From Rhynchopus euleeides (lineage: Eukaryota > Euglenozoa > Diplonemea > Diplonemida > Diplonemidae): a DNA stretch of 64,000 bases. Location: contig OY723315.1 of the NCBI GenBank assembly GCA_963210315.1, forward strand, positions 186,001-250,000. Reading direction: 5' to 3'. A model generated the notes under the pieces. That model ran no database searches. It worked only from the letters and a program-made list of their open reading frames with translations, and was not told the DNA's origin. How positions within the stretch are numbered: position 1 is the stretch's first letter; every line of letters starts with the position of its first letter. Positions 20,201-30,915 of the stretch are shown in pieces. Both the position numbers and the translations under genes were made by a program.

Positions 20201-23200
20201 AGCTCGGTGAACCCGCCGGGCCCCCCGAGAAGGTCCGCATCCCCCGACACCACACCACCGCGCGCATCCTCGCCGCTGCGGGTGGCAGGGGCGGCAACCC
20301 CCCCGCCACCACCACCACCACCACCACCACCCTCCTCCGCCGCGATCCGCAGGAACACCTCCTCGAGTGTCGACATGCCGATGCCGTAGCCTTCGATGAG
20401 GAGGGTGTCCTTCCTGGCGTCGAGCTCTGCGAGCATCTCCGGGAAGCAGGCGACGGTGCGGAGGCGCTGCAGCACGCGGTCCACCTTCACCCTGTCTGCG
20501 TCGGAGAGTCGACCCGGTGGGGCGGCGTGGGTCTGGGGGTACCCCGGAACCCCGGCACCGCCCTCCAGCTCCAGCATCATCAGATCCAGCCCGGCGGCCT
20601 GAGGGGGCGCTGTGCCCATCCCGGGGTGCGGCACCACGCCCTGCTGCACGGCTGGCCCATCCTCGAGGAGCCGCATCAGAGTGTCGCGCAGCTTCGCAGG
20701 GTTCCCGTCATACCGCTTCCCCGTGACATCCTCCGCCTCACGGATGTACTCCGGCTCCGGGCGGGAGTCAACCGGAATCCTCATGTGCAGCTCGTTGCCG
20801 GTGCATGACATGCGGGACACCTCGGCTCTGCTGACGTGCCGCCGCACAACCTCTTCCACGCTCTCAGGGTCACAGCCCGACCGCATCGCGACAGACATGT
20901 TATATCCCACACCCAGGCGGGACTTCAGGTAGAAGGGGGAACCCCAGGAGTGGAGACCTCCGTCGTGCATGATGGCGACGCTGTCCCCAAGGATGTCCGC
21001 TTCCTCCATATAATGCGTTGTCAGGACAATGGCGCGCCCCTCGAGGACGGAGGGGTTGCGGAGGAGGCCCCACATTGCCCTGCGGGATTCGACGTCCATC
21101 CCTGCGGTCGGCTCGTCGAGGAAGACGAGTTTCGAACCACCGATGAGGGAGCAGGCGACGGAGAGCTTCCGCTTCTGGCCTCCGGAGAGGTGCTCGCTCC
21201 AGGCGTCGCGTTTCTCAAAGAGGTTGACGAGCAGGAGCATCCGGTTGACCCGGTCCTTCAGTTCTGCGGAGGGGACACCCTTCAGGCTTCCGTAAAACGT
21301 GAGGTGCTCCTCGCATGACAGCCGCGGCCAGAGGATGTTGTGCTGCGGGCAGAGCCCAATGCTCTCGCGGATCGCCTCCATGTCGGTCCGGATGCTCTTC
21401 CCCCATATGGTGCAGTCCCCCGAGGTTGGTGAGAGCATTCCCGTCAGCATGTTGATGAGCGTCGTCTTCCCCGCCCCGTTGTGCCCCAGCACGCACTGGA
21501 CCTGCCCCTCATAGAAGGAGAGGGCATCCGGCCCGCCCGGTGCCCCGGGGGGAACCCCGCTTCCGAGGTTGTCAACCGCGACGGTTTTGGCGGTGCTCCA
21601 GTCGCAGGGGAATTCCATCCGGAGCCCGGTGATTCGGACGGCCTCCTGGAGGCCCGTCGGGGAGCCGGTTGTGTCGACGTAGCGTGGGGGGGTGGCGGGG
21701 CTGCCTGCGGAAGCGCCGCTGTGCACGCCGTATTTCCCCCCCTCGCCGATGCCCCAGTATGAAGGGAAGAGGAAGAAGAGCGGGTGGTGCCGGATCCCGT
21801 ATTGCGAGGGCCACACGGCATCAAGGTACCAAGCGAGGGCTAGGTAGAGCACAATGTCAATTGACATCATCATGAAGGCATCGGCATAGGAGTAGTCGTT
21901 TTCAAACATCTCGGAGAGGCCGGAGCCTGTCTCGAGGCGTTCGTATTCCCCGAAGAGTTCGATGGCCTGCCCGAAGGCCTTGGGGGAGAGGAGGGAGGCG
22001 AGCATCTTTGTTTGGTGGTCCGCATCTTTGATGGGGGGGAGGGTCATGGCGAAGGTGAAGAGCGGGGAGATGACGGCGGCGATGCGCGCCTTGGAGAAGA
22101 AGACGGAGAGGAGGAGGGAGGCCGCGATGATGGACATCGCGAACAGCTCGAAGCTGGCGAAGACGAGGATGGGTGAGGTGCGGCTGAAGATTGTGAAGCA
22201 CCCCATTGCTGTCATCGCAATGGTGGAGATCGTCATCAGGAACAGCGCGCTGAGAAACCACGAGGCGTAGAAGGATATCTTCGACAGGCCCATGATCAGC
22301 ATCCCTTCGCGCAGGCGTTGCTCCTTCTCCTCCACGATCCCTGACACCAGCCGGGAGACGGGAAGCATGTATGTCAGCGAGAGGAAGAAGGGGATCAGAT
22401 CCGCAGCAGATGTGTAGAACCTCGAGGTGTGGTACGAGGTCGTTGGCATTGCCATCGACACCAGCGAAGGTGTACCCACAGCGCCAGACACCTCCAGGTA
22501 GTAAGCATCGATGGTGCGCTGCAGCGTGATGAATCCGGTGCCGATGTATTTCGAGAGGGTGTCCCCGACACCCTGCGCGAATCTGTCATACTCCGTCCGG
22601 GTCGTCGGCGTGTCTGAGTAGTTCATCCGCAGGGTGTAATCATACGTTGCTGTCTCGTGAGAGATCTGGTTCAGCACCACTACAGCCCACACCTTCCCTG
22701 CCCCCACCCCCTTCACATAGTTCACCGCGGCGGATTCCGACTTCCATACAAAGGGGCAGGCCGGGTTGCCCCTATCGATCGAAGGGTCCATAAAGTGCCC
22801 AAACAGCTGGGTTGTCTGGTTGAGGTGAGTGATGAGCACCATCGCCTCCGGGCACCCCTCCGACACAAACTCGATAGTGGGCTTATCGATGACGGGCGCC
22901 ATGGTGTCGAAGGTGGGTATCTCCACGGCCCTCCCTCCGATGAAGCCGAACGCCAGCCCTGCCGAGCTGTACTGCAACCCACGCATCCCGTAGGAGCGGC
23001 ACACAGAGCCTGAGACGCCAAACCTCTCGGGAAGCACCTCAGCGGAGCATTCCGTATCGTTGGAACAGGGGGGGATCGCGCCAAATGCCTTGGCAGGCAT
23101 CCCGTCGAGGCAGAGGCCCGTGGCAGCATTGGGGTTCAATATAGGGTCCTTGCTGTGTGTGTTGCTTGCGGGCACCAGCTTGTTCTCATCCACGAAATAG

Positions 23201-23442
23201 CCTGTCATCAGCGCCATGATGAAGAACGGCGGCAGGATCATCTCGCAGCACAGCATGCAGGGACGGCGGGTCTTGTTCGTCAGCGTCTTCTTCACCGCAA
23301 GCTTCGTGTGGGTCAGCGTGCGGTGCTTCAGCTTATAGCTCCGCAGGTCAATCCCCCCATCCGACGGGACCCCCACGGGCTGCCCCTGAGGTGGAACAGC
23401 GAAGGACGGTGCCCCTGGAGGGGGTCCGAAAAAGGCTTCCAT
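17275..23442 (-). CDS. Full-length ABCA-subfamily ABC transporter
   Basis: Membrane ATPase of the lipid-exporter-like ABCA type, with two TMD-NBD halves in one 2055-residue chain. The frame is open upstream to 23802, but I chose the Met at 23442 (MEAFFGPPPG) because the extra 120 residues are low-complexity. TM1 lies near residues 65-82, followed by a large extracytoplasmic domain, then a helix cluster with the ABCA-type EEKEQRLREGMLIMGLS loop. NBD1 has Walker A GHNGAGKTT (653), signature LSGGQKRKLS (752), Walker B VFLDEP (about 776) and LTTHYMEEAD. A poly-Gly, then acidic/Q-rich linker leads to TMD2. NBD2 has GTNGAGKTT (1695), LSGGNRRKLS (1794), FLDEPSAGMD and LTTHHLEE. Both NBDs keep their catalytic motifs. 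A WW-like insert precedes NBD2 (about 1603-1620). The usual ABCA ending MSLEQVFL is followed by about 55 extra residues that could hide a 3' intron. Cargo is unknown. Confidence 0.93.
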   Translation of the reverse strand: MEAFFGPPPGAPSFAVPPQGQPVGVPSDGGIDLRSYKLKHRTLTHTKLAVKKTLTNKTRRPCMLCCEMILPPFFIMALMTGYFVDENKLVPASNTHSKDPILNPNAATGLCLDGMPAKAFGAIPPCSNDTECSAEVLPERFGVSGSVCRSYGMRGLQYSSAGLAFGFIGGRAVEIPTFDTMAPVIDKPTIEFVSEGCPEAMVLITHLNQTTQLFGHFMDPSIDRGNPACPFVWKSESAAVNYVKGVGAGKVWAVVVLNQISHETATYDYTLRMNYSDTPTTRTEYDRFAQGVGDTLSKYIGTGFITLQRTIDAYYLEVSGAVGTPSLVSMAMPTTSYHTSRFYTSAADLIPFFLSLTYMLPVSRLVSGIVEEKEQRLREGMLIMGLSKISFYASWFLSALFLMTISTIAMTAMGCFTIFSRTSPILVFASFELFAMSIIAASLLLSVFFSKARIAAVISPLFTFAMTLPPIKDADHQTKMLASLLSPKAFGQAIELFGEYERLETGSGLSEMFENDYSYADAFMMMSIDIVLYLALAWYLDAVWPSQYGIRHHPLFFLFPSYWGIGEGGKYGVHSGASAGSPATPPRYVDTTGSPTGLQEAVRITGLRMEFPCDWSTAKTVAVDNLGSGVPPGAPGGPDALSFYEGQVQCVLGHNGAGKTTLINMLTGMLSPTSGDCTIWGKSIRTDMEAIRESIGLCPQHNILWPRLSCEEHLTFYGSLKGVPSAELKDRVNRMLLLVNLFEKRDAWSEHLSGGQKRKLSVACSLIGGSKLVFLDEPTAGMDVESRRAMWGLLRNPSVLEGRAIVLTTHYMEEADILGDSVAIMHDGGLHSWGSPFYLKSRLGVGYNMSVAMRSGCDPESVEEVVRRHVSRAEVSRMSCTGNELHMRIPVDSRPEPEYIREAEDVTGKRYDGNPAKLRDTLMRLLEDGPAVQQGVVPHPGMGTAPPQAAGLDLMMLELEGGAGVPGYPQTHAAPPGRLSDADRVKVDRVLQRLRTVACFPEMLAELDARKDTLLIEGYGIGMSTLEEVFLRIAAEEGGGGGGGGGGGVAAPATRSGEDARGGVVSGDADLLGGPGGFTELVNEEDVELSVVLGDDEDVDAGSGLQQQKNQQQPQGVEVKVESTFADLYTITDESDPPTSGLSLYSSQLKALLWKRFRCGLRDRRTICFQYIIPVVCIILAIAAGTIGPPKQPSLVLDAGGLGKGGHGLIYTANASTEAMFDEAYFPGFTLTNATALDSSVVGYRNMSDYLFDTIKSRLRSDNRQVAASMGGPHSVLLSNVSYYHSLPIGVNALADAHLKMAKPEGSLRTRNYPLPLSNDEAEQVDAVQKIISGIVIMIPFTLIPSSFVSFIVKERECRAKHVQIVSGAHLAAYWGASYIFDLISFLGTMVLVFAVFFGFDRTEFIGDSDVFWATFLLLLLYGMSAIGCSYVMSFFFHSHTAAQNAVSGVNFLTGFVMVIVTSILYFIESAKKANDIIRAICRVVPSFCLGEGLINLSSRMLFVAFDDELIESPFALDVIGYDLIYLACTTPFFLFLVYLLESPRIRAFVSGKAAKTASLCAASPAEEQLLPDGSPPNPAYDPLEYATLPRDGPNVQYRRGAWLKCSSPDGTTYFFNEQTGESRFGDRNTPFHRDPEVQRHEAEILATEKGRPTDHVTVKHLRKVYSGRGSGRAKVAVADLSFGVAKGELFAFLGTNGAGKTTTLSVLSGEVLPTSGTAYVAGHDVVQEAQLAREQQGFCPQFDALLDHLTCEEHLNLFASLRGVPPHRAEASKLLLLNGLGLAPHRWKLASKLSGGNRRKLSVALALMGGPSAIFLDEPSAGMDPVARRSLWGALEKAITELNLSVILTTHHLEEIEGLSRLNHRVTIMVDGRLQCLGPLSQLKQQLGDSYELTVKVASAAAEEASKRAVQAKWPGATLSETAQLRMIFHVPKLQATLPLMFKFIEDGRSELGMSKLFVAEALVVRGSRDCGIRSAAPPHHTPAAGITDYSINEMSLEQVFLCVSGRALRDEDAVCYWVTRTLSLLAPSLKPDSGALHPRVSRQGPPILELAGG
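18560..18650 (-). other. WW-like insert in the ABCA linker
   Basis: Upstream of NBD2 the protein reads AWLKCSSPDGTTYFFNEQTG and then ESRFGD. This follows the WW-domain pattern: a first Trp, D/PDG turn, aromatic block, N-x-x-T-G. The second Trp position is Phe, so it is either a degenerate WW domain or a look-alike. It lies in the cytosolic linker where a ligand-binding module could act on the transporter. Confidence 0.5.
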
Positions 23443-25470
23443 CACGTCTGGGGCCTGACGTCCCTCAGGGCCGAGCCGTGGCGTGGCACTGCTCGGCCCT
23501 TGTGTCCTGCGATGAGGGGTGGGTGTGGCAATGGAGGGTGCTGTCAGAGAGATTCTCACTCTTGTGACATGCGACCCCCTGCGGCGGTGTGCGGTGTGGT
23601 TGTGTGTAAAGGGAAGAGGAGGTGGTGGGAGGGGGGGGGGGTCAGGAGTGCCCATCGATGTTCTTCTGTATTGCTTCTGCTTGTCACGGCGAGGCGCGTG
23701 GTGGAGGGGGTTGTGTGTTTTCTTGCCGAGATTCCAGCCCGCTACACTTTCCTTCGTTTTTGGGGGGAGGGGGTAGGGGCGTCTGACCCGGACACAACGC
23801 AAAAAAAATGCAGACCAGCAGCATCGCTCGGGGGGTGGGGGGGTATATTGCCGGCTTCAAGGTTCTGATGAGTGTCGAATCTCTCCATCATCGGTTCACC
23901 TGTTCGCAGAGGGGCAGAGCTGCTTGCATCAACCAACAAAAGCTGCTGGAACCTCACTCTCCTCAAAAAGCGGGCATCAGTGATCTCGACACCCCTTTGG
24001 AGTCCCCCTCCCGACGGCGGTTTTAACGACCTTCGGAAGATCGTTGAAAAATCCGAACCTTCGATGTGAGACATGCTGATTCATAACCTGCATTCTTCGG
24101 ATCACGACCTCTCCCCACCCCACCCCACCCCACCCCTCTCGCCCCTGTCCAATCTGCTTTCTCAATCTGTTTCTCTCTCTGCATTTCTGAACAAAACTGT
24201 TGGCCGTGATTCCAGGAGCTCCTCATGAGAGGGGCTCCCACACATATTTCTTTAGCGTCGACGGCCACCCAGTTTTTCTGGCGGGGGCGGGGGAGGGGGG
24301 GCGGTGCAGAGAGTGCGCGGCAACCACGCAGACGTGAAGAGGATACATAAAAATGGTGGCTTGTTTTTTTTCTTCGTTTGGATATATTTTTTGGTTCCAA
24401 CTGACGTAACTCAAAATGGGGGGTGGGGGGGGGGGCGATGGGGGTGTATGTATGCTGGTAACATGGTGGTCTGAAAAATGTTACAGGACTCCAGCCACAC
24501 TCCAGCAGGCTGTGCGTGTGGTGGTGTGTGGCTGGGGAGGGGAGGGGGGAGTGAGTGGGGGGAAAGGACGGGAGCTTGATTTGTAGGGGGGCATCTCCCA
24601 CCCCCCCCCCCTCTGGACCCACGGCAAGGCGATGGGGATTTATAAAGGTAAAAGGCACCACCCCAGAGCATTTGACAAGGTCGCGCGGGCACCCCCCCCC
24701 CCCTCCTCCCCCCCCAAGCTGACCGCCTGATGAGTTTGCCGATTTGTTGCATGTCAGCTCCAATGTGCGAGCTATCTGCCCTGCCGTCCAATGGTCAGCA
24801 GCAGCAGCCTCTCGAGTGTCAGGGTCTGGCATGATGACGGACCCCATGTACACCCATGGGTCACGCCACCCCCACCCACCCCCCCCTTCTTCTAGCGAAG
24901 TGGCGAAGAGGACTATCCCTTCATAATTGCAGGCTCCGCGCTTCGTGGTGACTGATGATACCGCCCCACCCCCCCCCCCAACCCATGATGATGAATTACG
25001 CAACACCTTACCACTGGCCTGGGGGGCGCCAGGCAGGGGTTTCCAACATATGGATCCTCAGCAGAAGCGCAGGTGGAAAGGAATGCCAATCCCCCCCACC
25101 CCCTCCGAGAAGGGGCGTTGCACCTTGCAGCTCTTTTGACGCACTCTTTGAAAGCGTGGCTTTGATGTTCACGGTATGGCCCCTCCCGGGCAGGAAAACT
25201 TGTCTGAACACAAGACACTCGTGACACTCAAACACGCGTGCGATGTGTCTCCTTCAAAAGAGCAGGGTGGTTGCACACCGAGGGGAAACGATCCGTGAAC
25301 TGGTTGTTTTTTGTTTTTGCTTTGCTCCGAATATTTGCCTCCGAAAACAACCGGGGTTTGGGGGCGAACGATGCGCTGCACCGGATGCACGTCAAGACAG
25401 GCCAGGCAAACAGACCACCCACCACCCACCCCCGCCCCGACATCATGCAGAGGCCCTCTCTCGGCAGAGG

Positions 25471-25866
25471 AAGAGTCGACTGACGGGGGGCACTTCTTCT
25501 GGGGTGCACGGGAATACCCGGTTCTCTTCAGAAGAGCTCTGAGCCACAACCGTTGGAACGATTCAGGGGAGGGGGGTGATAGGTAAGAAAAATCTGTTTG
25601 CTTTTTTGAAAAAGGGGGGGGGGGGGGGGGGGAGCGCTCCATTTCAAAAAAGAGTTTACGAGAAATCAGCTATGCATGGCAGGGGGCGCTGCTTCCCTGA
25701 GGGTCATTCAAACCCCGCATACCGGGTTGTCTTTTTTGTGTGTGGTCCCTCCCAGTTTCGATGCCCTCTCGTTCAACTGGGGGTTCCGTGCGTCAAGCGC
25801 GTGAGTCGACTGACGGGGGCACTTCTTCTGGGGTGCAACCGTTGGAACGATTCAGGGGAGGGGGGG
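25471..25866. repeat. Direct repeat pair about 330 bp apart
   Basis: GAGTCGACTGACGGGG plus CACTTCTTCTGGGGTGCA, and then AACCGTTGGAACGATTCAGG plus a G-rich tail, occur at 25471-25580 and again at 25802-25866. In the second copy the two parts are directly joined. In the first they are separated by about 45 bp, as if the second copy carries a deletion or the first an insertion. Confidence 0.75.
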
Positions 25867-26698
25867 GGGGGGGGGTGCGCCATGCGAATCGCCCAGGAGA
25901 GAGAACCTGCAATCTGGGTCTGGTACGCCACCCCACCCCACCCCCCCTCACCCCCTCCAAAGCCAGGGGAAGACAGAAAACAACACAGGGACCCCCTCCC
26001 CCCCTGCGCGAATCATGCAAGGCAGAGAGTGATACAACGAGGTGAGGGGAAAGGGGGGGGGGCGAGTGGGAACAGGGGAGGGGGGTGGGGATAGCATGCA
26101 CACAAACCCGCATACAGAACAATTCCCTTTGCAGCTGTCCTGCCTCTCCCCTCCCCCGGGCTTGCTTGCTTGGAATCCCCCCTCCTCACCGCTGTTTCCC
26201 TCTCCCTTCTCCCATCCGCCTCTCCCTCTCCCCCGGTGTGTAACAAACAAACAAACAAACAACAGCATGTGTCAGACGAGAGAGAGATCGGGGGGGGGGG
26301 GGGGGGTGAAATCAAAACAAAAGTAAGAAAAATAGAAAGAGAAATCCCCAGATGATAACGCAGCTCATGGGAAAAGCCGAATCGCAAACCTGCGGAGAGA
26401 CCTACTGCACAGATCCCGCTCTGTCCCACTGACATCGCCTTTCCCCACAGAGCAGGGTCAGGAGGGGGTATTCCTTCCTTTTGTTGTGCCTGCGATGCAA
26501 TGGCGTAAGCTACGCTGTGCTTCGGACGGTGCCCCATATCGCAAACCCGCAAACCCAAGAGCCAGGAATTACCCGGGGCCACTACACCCACCACCCCCTC
26601 CCCCGAACAACCGACCCCGAGGCGAATTTGAACAATTTGTTTTCGACGTGGTTTCCCCCCTTTTCTCCTTTTGGCAACATGAGCTTCTTGCTGCGCGC

Positions 26699-26699
<1 letters not shown>

Positions 26700-26738
<39 letters not shown>
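26700..26738. repeat. (GA)n microsatellite
   Basis: Roughly 19 perfect GA dinucleotides, followed by a GGGA tetranucleotide tract to about 26768. Confidence 0.9.
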
Positions 26739-26743
<5 letters not shown>

Positions 26744-27029
26744 AGGGAGGGAGGGAGGGAGGGGGGGGTCAGAGAAAAGCAACGCCGAAACTTTGCCGAT
26801 TTTTCTCCCACCCTCCCCCAAGACCCTCCCCCCCCCCCCCCCGGAACTCGAGACCCCCCTGAGATTGAGGCACAGACGGAAATGGGTGGGTGAATAGAAG
26901 GGAAAGATGTGCCACTGAACAGTAGAGTTTACCTTGGGAACCGTTCCTCGTCGAAACTCATCCTCCCGGCTCGGAAGTCAGTGAGGGTCGCTTCACTCTG
27001 TTCTCACCGGGGGGGCTTCGCTCTGTGTC

Positions 27030-27138
27030 GGGGGCCCTCGCTACGAGTCACTGTGAGTCACGAGTCGTCAGTTGTCAGCCAAACATGGCTGACTTCTCAC
27101 TTTTTCTCACTCAGTCACACTTGGTAGCGAGGGCCCCC
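27030..27138. mobile_element. 109-bp MITE, GGGGGCCCTCGCTAC family
   Basis: It starts GGGGGCCCTCGCTACG and ends TGGTAGCGAGGGCCCCC. GTC flanks both ends (27027-27029 and 27139-27141), a 3-bp target duplication. The middle holds a palindrome around AGCCAAACATGGCT and many GAGTCAC-type half-sites, so most of the element can fold on itself. Same family as 62934-63042, 42338-42433 and the ends of 41344-44984. Confidence 0.92.
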
Positions 27139-27141
27139 GTC

Positions 27142-30100
27142 ACAGTGTGTCAGGTTGCAGCCTATATTGTTGGGCAGCTCGCTTTCCCGAGCGAGGTAGG
27201 GTTGCTGCAAGTCCCCCACCCGGGAAGCGAGAGCCTCCTGTGCGTGGATGTGGGTCCACACGTGCGCCGCCAACAGTTTCTTTTTACCGCAATATGAGTC
27301 AGGTTGTCGCAAACAGTAAAAGGATGACATACGTTTACTCTTTCACGACGGGGGAAGCGCTGTATCTTTTGCCCTATCAAATGAACCGATAGGAAAAAAC
27401 CCCTCGCCGCCGAACAGCCTTATGTTGTTGTGCCTTTTAAGGCGCCAATATCTTTTCCTTTGGACACCCCCCCCCCTCAGAGGGCAGTGAGGGGTTGGGG
27501 GGAAGGAAGGCCAGTAGAGCAACGCTCTTCTGATTCCATCCATTAACCCCCCCCCCACCAGGACACTGTCCTGTTCACCAGGCTGGCACAGGCTCCAAGC
27601 CGAAGAATATTTGCAGCGGGGGGGGGGGGGTTCGACTGGCAATACCCGCCAATAAAATCGCCGCGGCAGCGTTTCTGAATCATCTGCAACAGCGGCGTCA
27701 GCGGGGACAGATTGGAGGCTACCACGAAGTGGCTTGGGGATTTGCTCTATAGCCCGGGAACTTAGGATGGAATAACCCTCCCAAGGTGCTGCCACCGCAA
27801 CGTCCACTACGCATCTGCTGCTAATTTTTTAAAACGATGGCGTGTGTTTGCCGACAATCGCAAGCAAGCTTGAGCTGTCCCATTGACGACACGTTTGGAA
27901 GAGGATGAAGGCGGTTTTGATGTTGGTTTCAAGAAGACAGGAAAACAATACAATAGAACAGCAAGCAATTAAAAAAGACGCTGGGTGAGGGCTGTGACTT
28001 TCTTTTACTCTTTTTATCTATGGTTCCATGCCATATACCCCCCCTGTGGTGCACGACCCTCCAAGGGTATGCCGTTCGTCATAAGTACCCCTGCCCGGAG
28101 GCACCAGAGATCAGAGGGTTCAGTGGGTCACAGCAAGCTCAGCTATTTTTCGTGTTCTAGCCGGACAATGCGATAAGCATTTCCAAGAATGTCGCATCTG
28201 GCTCGTTCATTTTTTTTGGTTTTTTTTCCGACTCACATCTTCAATCAAGGAAAAGACATAATAACCACCAGTTCCCGCAGCCTTCATGTCTCACGTGCAA
28301 ACAGCACGCCTGGCACGGTACAGGTGACACGGTGCCTCCCTTGAGTGCTAGCCCACAGATTTGCGGAGTCAAACAATACGAAGCAGAATACGAACGTTGC
28401 GGTCTCTCGAACAAGACACGTGCGAATCGAGTGGAGAACCACTGAACCGGAGATGTGTGGAGAGACAAAAGGGGCTGCCGCCCAAACACACAGCAGGTGG
28501 AGTGGGGTGGGGAGTGGGGCCGCATGGCGGGCGGTGGTGGCGGTGAAGGGTCTCTGCAAGGGGGGTGGGGGCAACGCGTGGTATTTAAAAAAAAGAAGCA
28601 ATCATTTTTTTTTGGGGGGGGGGGGCACGACATTGCACACAACACCCACACCCACACACATGCGAGCCCTGCTCGCGGGAAGAACCCGCGGAAGTGATTT
28701 ACACGTGAGAAACCGTCATTACCCTGCCACCGCACGGGGGGCTCAGGCCATGCCAGACAGCAGGTGGGACACCTGCCGACTCATCTTGCACTGTCAACCC
28801 CCCCGACATAGAATGATGCGTACCAGGGGTCGGTAGGTCGGTAAGATAGGGGGAATGAGGGGGCGTGGGTTAAGGGTTGGGCCACAGAAAAGAGAATTCG
28901 CTCCCGGTTTTGTTTTAAGGCGTCGAGAGACCAGAGAAAACTCGCACACACAAGAAGGAATATCGCCGAAGAAGAGTCAAAAAAAAGTCCACGGTGCAGG
29001 TCTTTTCGAGAAAAAGAACCTCGGGGCCGGAGCTGGCATTCCAACTGGGACAACAGAGGTAGCACCGGTGGAATCCGCCGAGCTGCCCCGGCGGCTCTGG
29101 CACTACCTATGGGTCACCGGGAGGAATACAATAAGATTTACAGTCGGCGTGCGTCGCGCGTGCTGCAGGCGGGCTGATGCGCCGCGTCCTTTTTTCGGAG
29201 AAGTACCCACGATCCACTCGCAGGAGGACTAACGCTATTGACTGACTGGCGTGAAAGGTTGTGTTCACAGATAATGGGTCTGTGCTTGTAGGTAGAGCAG
29301 CCGTGTCGTACGACAATGGGCACCAAGGGCACGATTTCAGACGTCAATAGCGGGGGGGATGGCAACTGATTCGTCCCATCAGTATCACCGGGTTCAACCT
29401 GCCGAAGGGTGCGAGGCATAAATTAAGGGACCCTCATCACGTCTCTTCTGACAGGGGCAAATCACCAAGGGAGCTGGGCCACAAAGAGCACGGGGTGAGG
29501 GATGCCATTCGCTCTCGCGTGCAGGCAAACGAACTGCCTTCAGCATAAGGCGCTGGCACAGGTTGTGAAGCCACCCCCCCACCCCGTGGCTGTGTATGCA
29601 AAAGTGTCACTTCAACTCTGCCGCTCTCTCTCTACTGTATGATACTTCGGTTGATGCGTTGACGCTTCCACACACACTTACGAACCCACTTGCCTGATGA
29701 AGGGGGTGGTGTGTAGAGCACGTTTGGCAGAGCTGAATAACACTTTCCGCGCGAAAGTCGTGTGCGTAAAAGAAAATCCGAAGAAATGAACAGTAAAGGC
29801 CAAAAGGGCAGGGTGTATGACTGCAGGCTAAGCTTTTTGCATTGTACATTGCACAGAGGCGCAATGTGGACTTTTCACAATGTCGGCCGAAACGCCGCAA
29901 GGGCGCCGCGTTTCTGTCAAGCCGATGCCGTGAGAATCCTCGCAACAATATTCTATGGTCAGCCGCACGCGCAGGAGCTGTATCAGGAACTCGAAGTCAA
30001 AAGAGAAGACAGAAGCTGACTGGCGTGGAAACCCCAACAGGTCCGCAGATTATCCGGGCACACAGCACAGAGAGAAAAGGAAACTCGATTTGAAGTTGAA

Positions 30101-30540
30101 TACACCGGGGGGGGGGGGGGGGGTGGGAGTGGGAGTGTGTGTGTGTGTGGGGGAGGTGCGCGCCGAACCCATTCGATTATGGCGTATTGAGAACTTCATG
30201 AAGAGGCGAGAGGGAAAACAGCAGGAACCAGTCTCCTCTGGAATCTGGACAGGGTTGGTTGCCGAAGGTACGCCACGCCGCCTAGGAAGAGAAATACGGA
30301 AGAACTCACCCAGGTTCCGCAAGCCGACGGGACAGAATTACATAAGCCACAAATTCCTTCATGACCAGACCCCGATTGAAACAGTACTGGCATTGCATCA
30401 GACATGAAAAAGGAGCGCGGTCTTCAGTGCAGCCACGCCCTCTGGCACACGCAGCATTTGCCAGAGGAACGCCGGTGCCCTGTTGAGGTGGGGCCAGTAA
30501 CCGCCCCTTAACCTCAAAAAAAACATTCACATGAAGAATA
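27142..30540. other. Region without a recognised gene
   Basis: About 3.4 kb. It contains C/G-runs (27467-27477, 27618-27630, 28613-28625, 30110-30122), a GT tract (30134-30150), a repeat shared with 60991-61111 (at 29648-29770), and short protein-like stretches without motifs, such as LPRRLWHYLWVTGRN near 29085-29130. Nothing here can be called a gene from sequence alone. Confidence 0.45.
29648..29770. repeat. Dispersed ~120-bp repeat, copy 1
   Basis: A segment from GATGCGTTGACGCTTCCACA through TTGCCTGATGAAGGGGGTGG to CGAAAGTCGTGTGCGTAA is repeated in the same orientation at about 60991-61111 with few differences. The second copy lies inside the 2-kb inverted-repeat element. No terminal repeats or target duplication were identified. 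Retroposon origin is possible but unproven. Confidence 0.75.
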
Positions 30541-30570
30541 AGAGCGGAGTCGGGGAGAGACAACGGTTTA

Positions 30571-30915
30571 ATGCTGGACATGTCTCCTCGCCAACACTGT
30601 GCCTGCCTTGTCACCTCTGTTTCCAGACCCCGGTATCCCCCAAGGTGCAGTTCATGGGAAAAGAGCAGGAAGCAAATCATACAAAGCGTGAATCATTTTC
30701 TGGCACCAAATTTCAACGCCGTATATTGCATCACACCTGCTGACAGCAGGCCAAATCAGGATATTGTTGTCGATGTGACGCCGACGCATGACCAAGAATA
30801 TACTTCTCCAGTATCCTACTTTGTAGGCTCGGTGCAACATGACGCCCTGCATTCGTGGCTTCCAGACCCTGAGCATTTGGAGGAGGCGGTCAGCACCCCC
30901 AGGTGGCAAACCTGA
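30571..30915 (+). pseudogene. Possible coding relic of unknown family
   Basis: A 114-codon frame whose C-terminal two thirds looks protein-like (for example VNHFLAPNFNAVYCITPAD, VVDVTPTHDQEYTSPVSYFV and DALHSWLPDPEHLEEAV), in contrast to the proline/arginine shadows elsewhere. I do not recognise a family. It ends at a stop at 30913, and no partner exon is clear, although the next frame starts immediately (MANLKAVFIFGPEDDQGRGV). It may be an exon or a decayed element protein. Confidence 0.25.

Larger units (their letters stand above)
23443..27026. other. Intergenic region upstream of the ABCA gene
   Basis: About 3.6 kb without a recognised gene. It contains CCCCA repeats (24114-24137), many G/C homopolymers (for example 25613-25633, 25860-25876, 26290-26307, 26825-26842), a GA dinucleotide tract (26700-26737) and a short duplicated segment (25471-25580 and 25802-25866). 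It includes the 5' flank of the transporter gene. The 327-codon minus frame at 24023-25006 is Gly/Pro-rich and not convincing. Confidence 0.5.

Noticed and set aside
23443-23802. The first 120 codons of the ABCA open frame as true N-terminus
   Set aside because: Low-complexity Pro/Arg/His sequence with G-runs in the DNA; the Met at 23442 is followed by more plausible sequence leading into TM1. Not excluded if transcripts show otherwise.
24023-25006. 327-codon minus-strand frame upstream of the ABCA gene
   Set aside because: Gly/Pro tracts from G/C homopolymers, no motif, composition like neighbouring non-coding DNA.
29648-29770. tRNA gene or tRNA-derived SINE head
   Set aside because: A GTGGGTTCG-like stretch appears on the minus strand, but no cloverleaf could be drawn and no convincing A box lies at the right distance.
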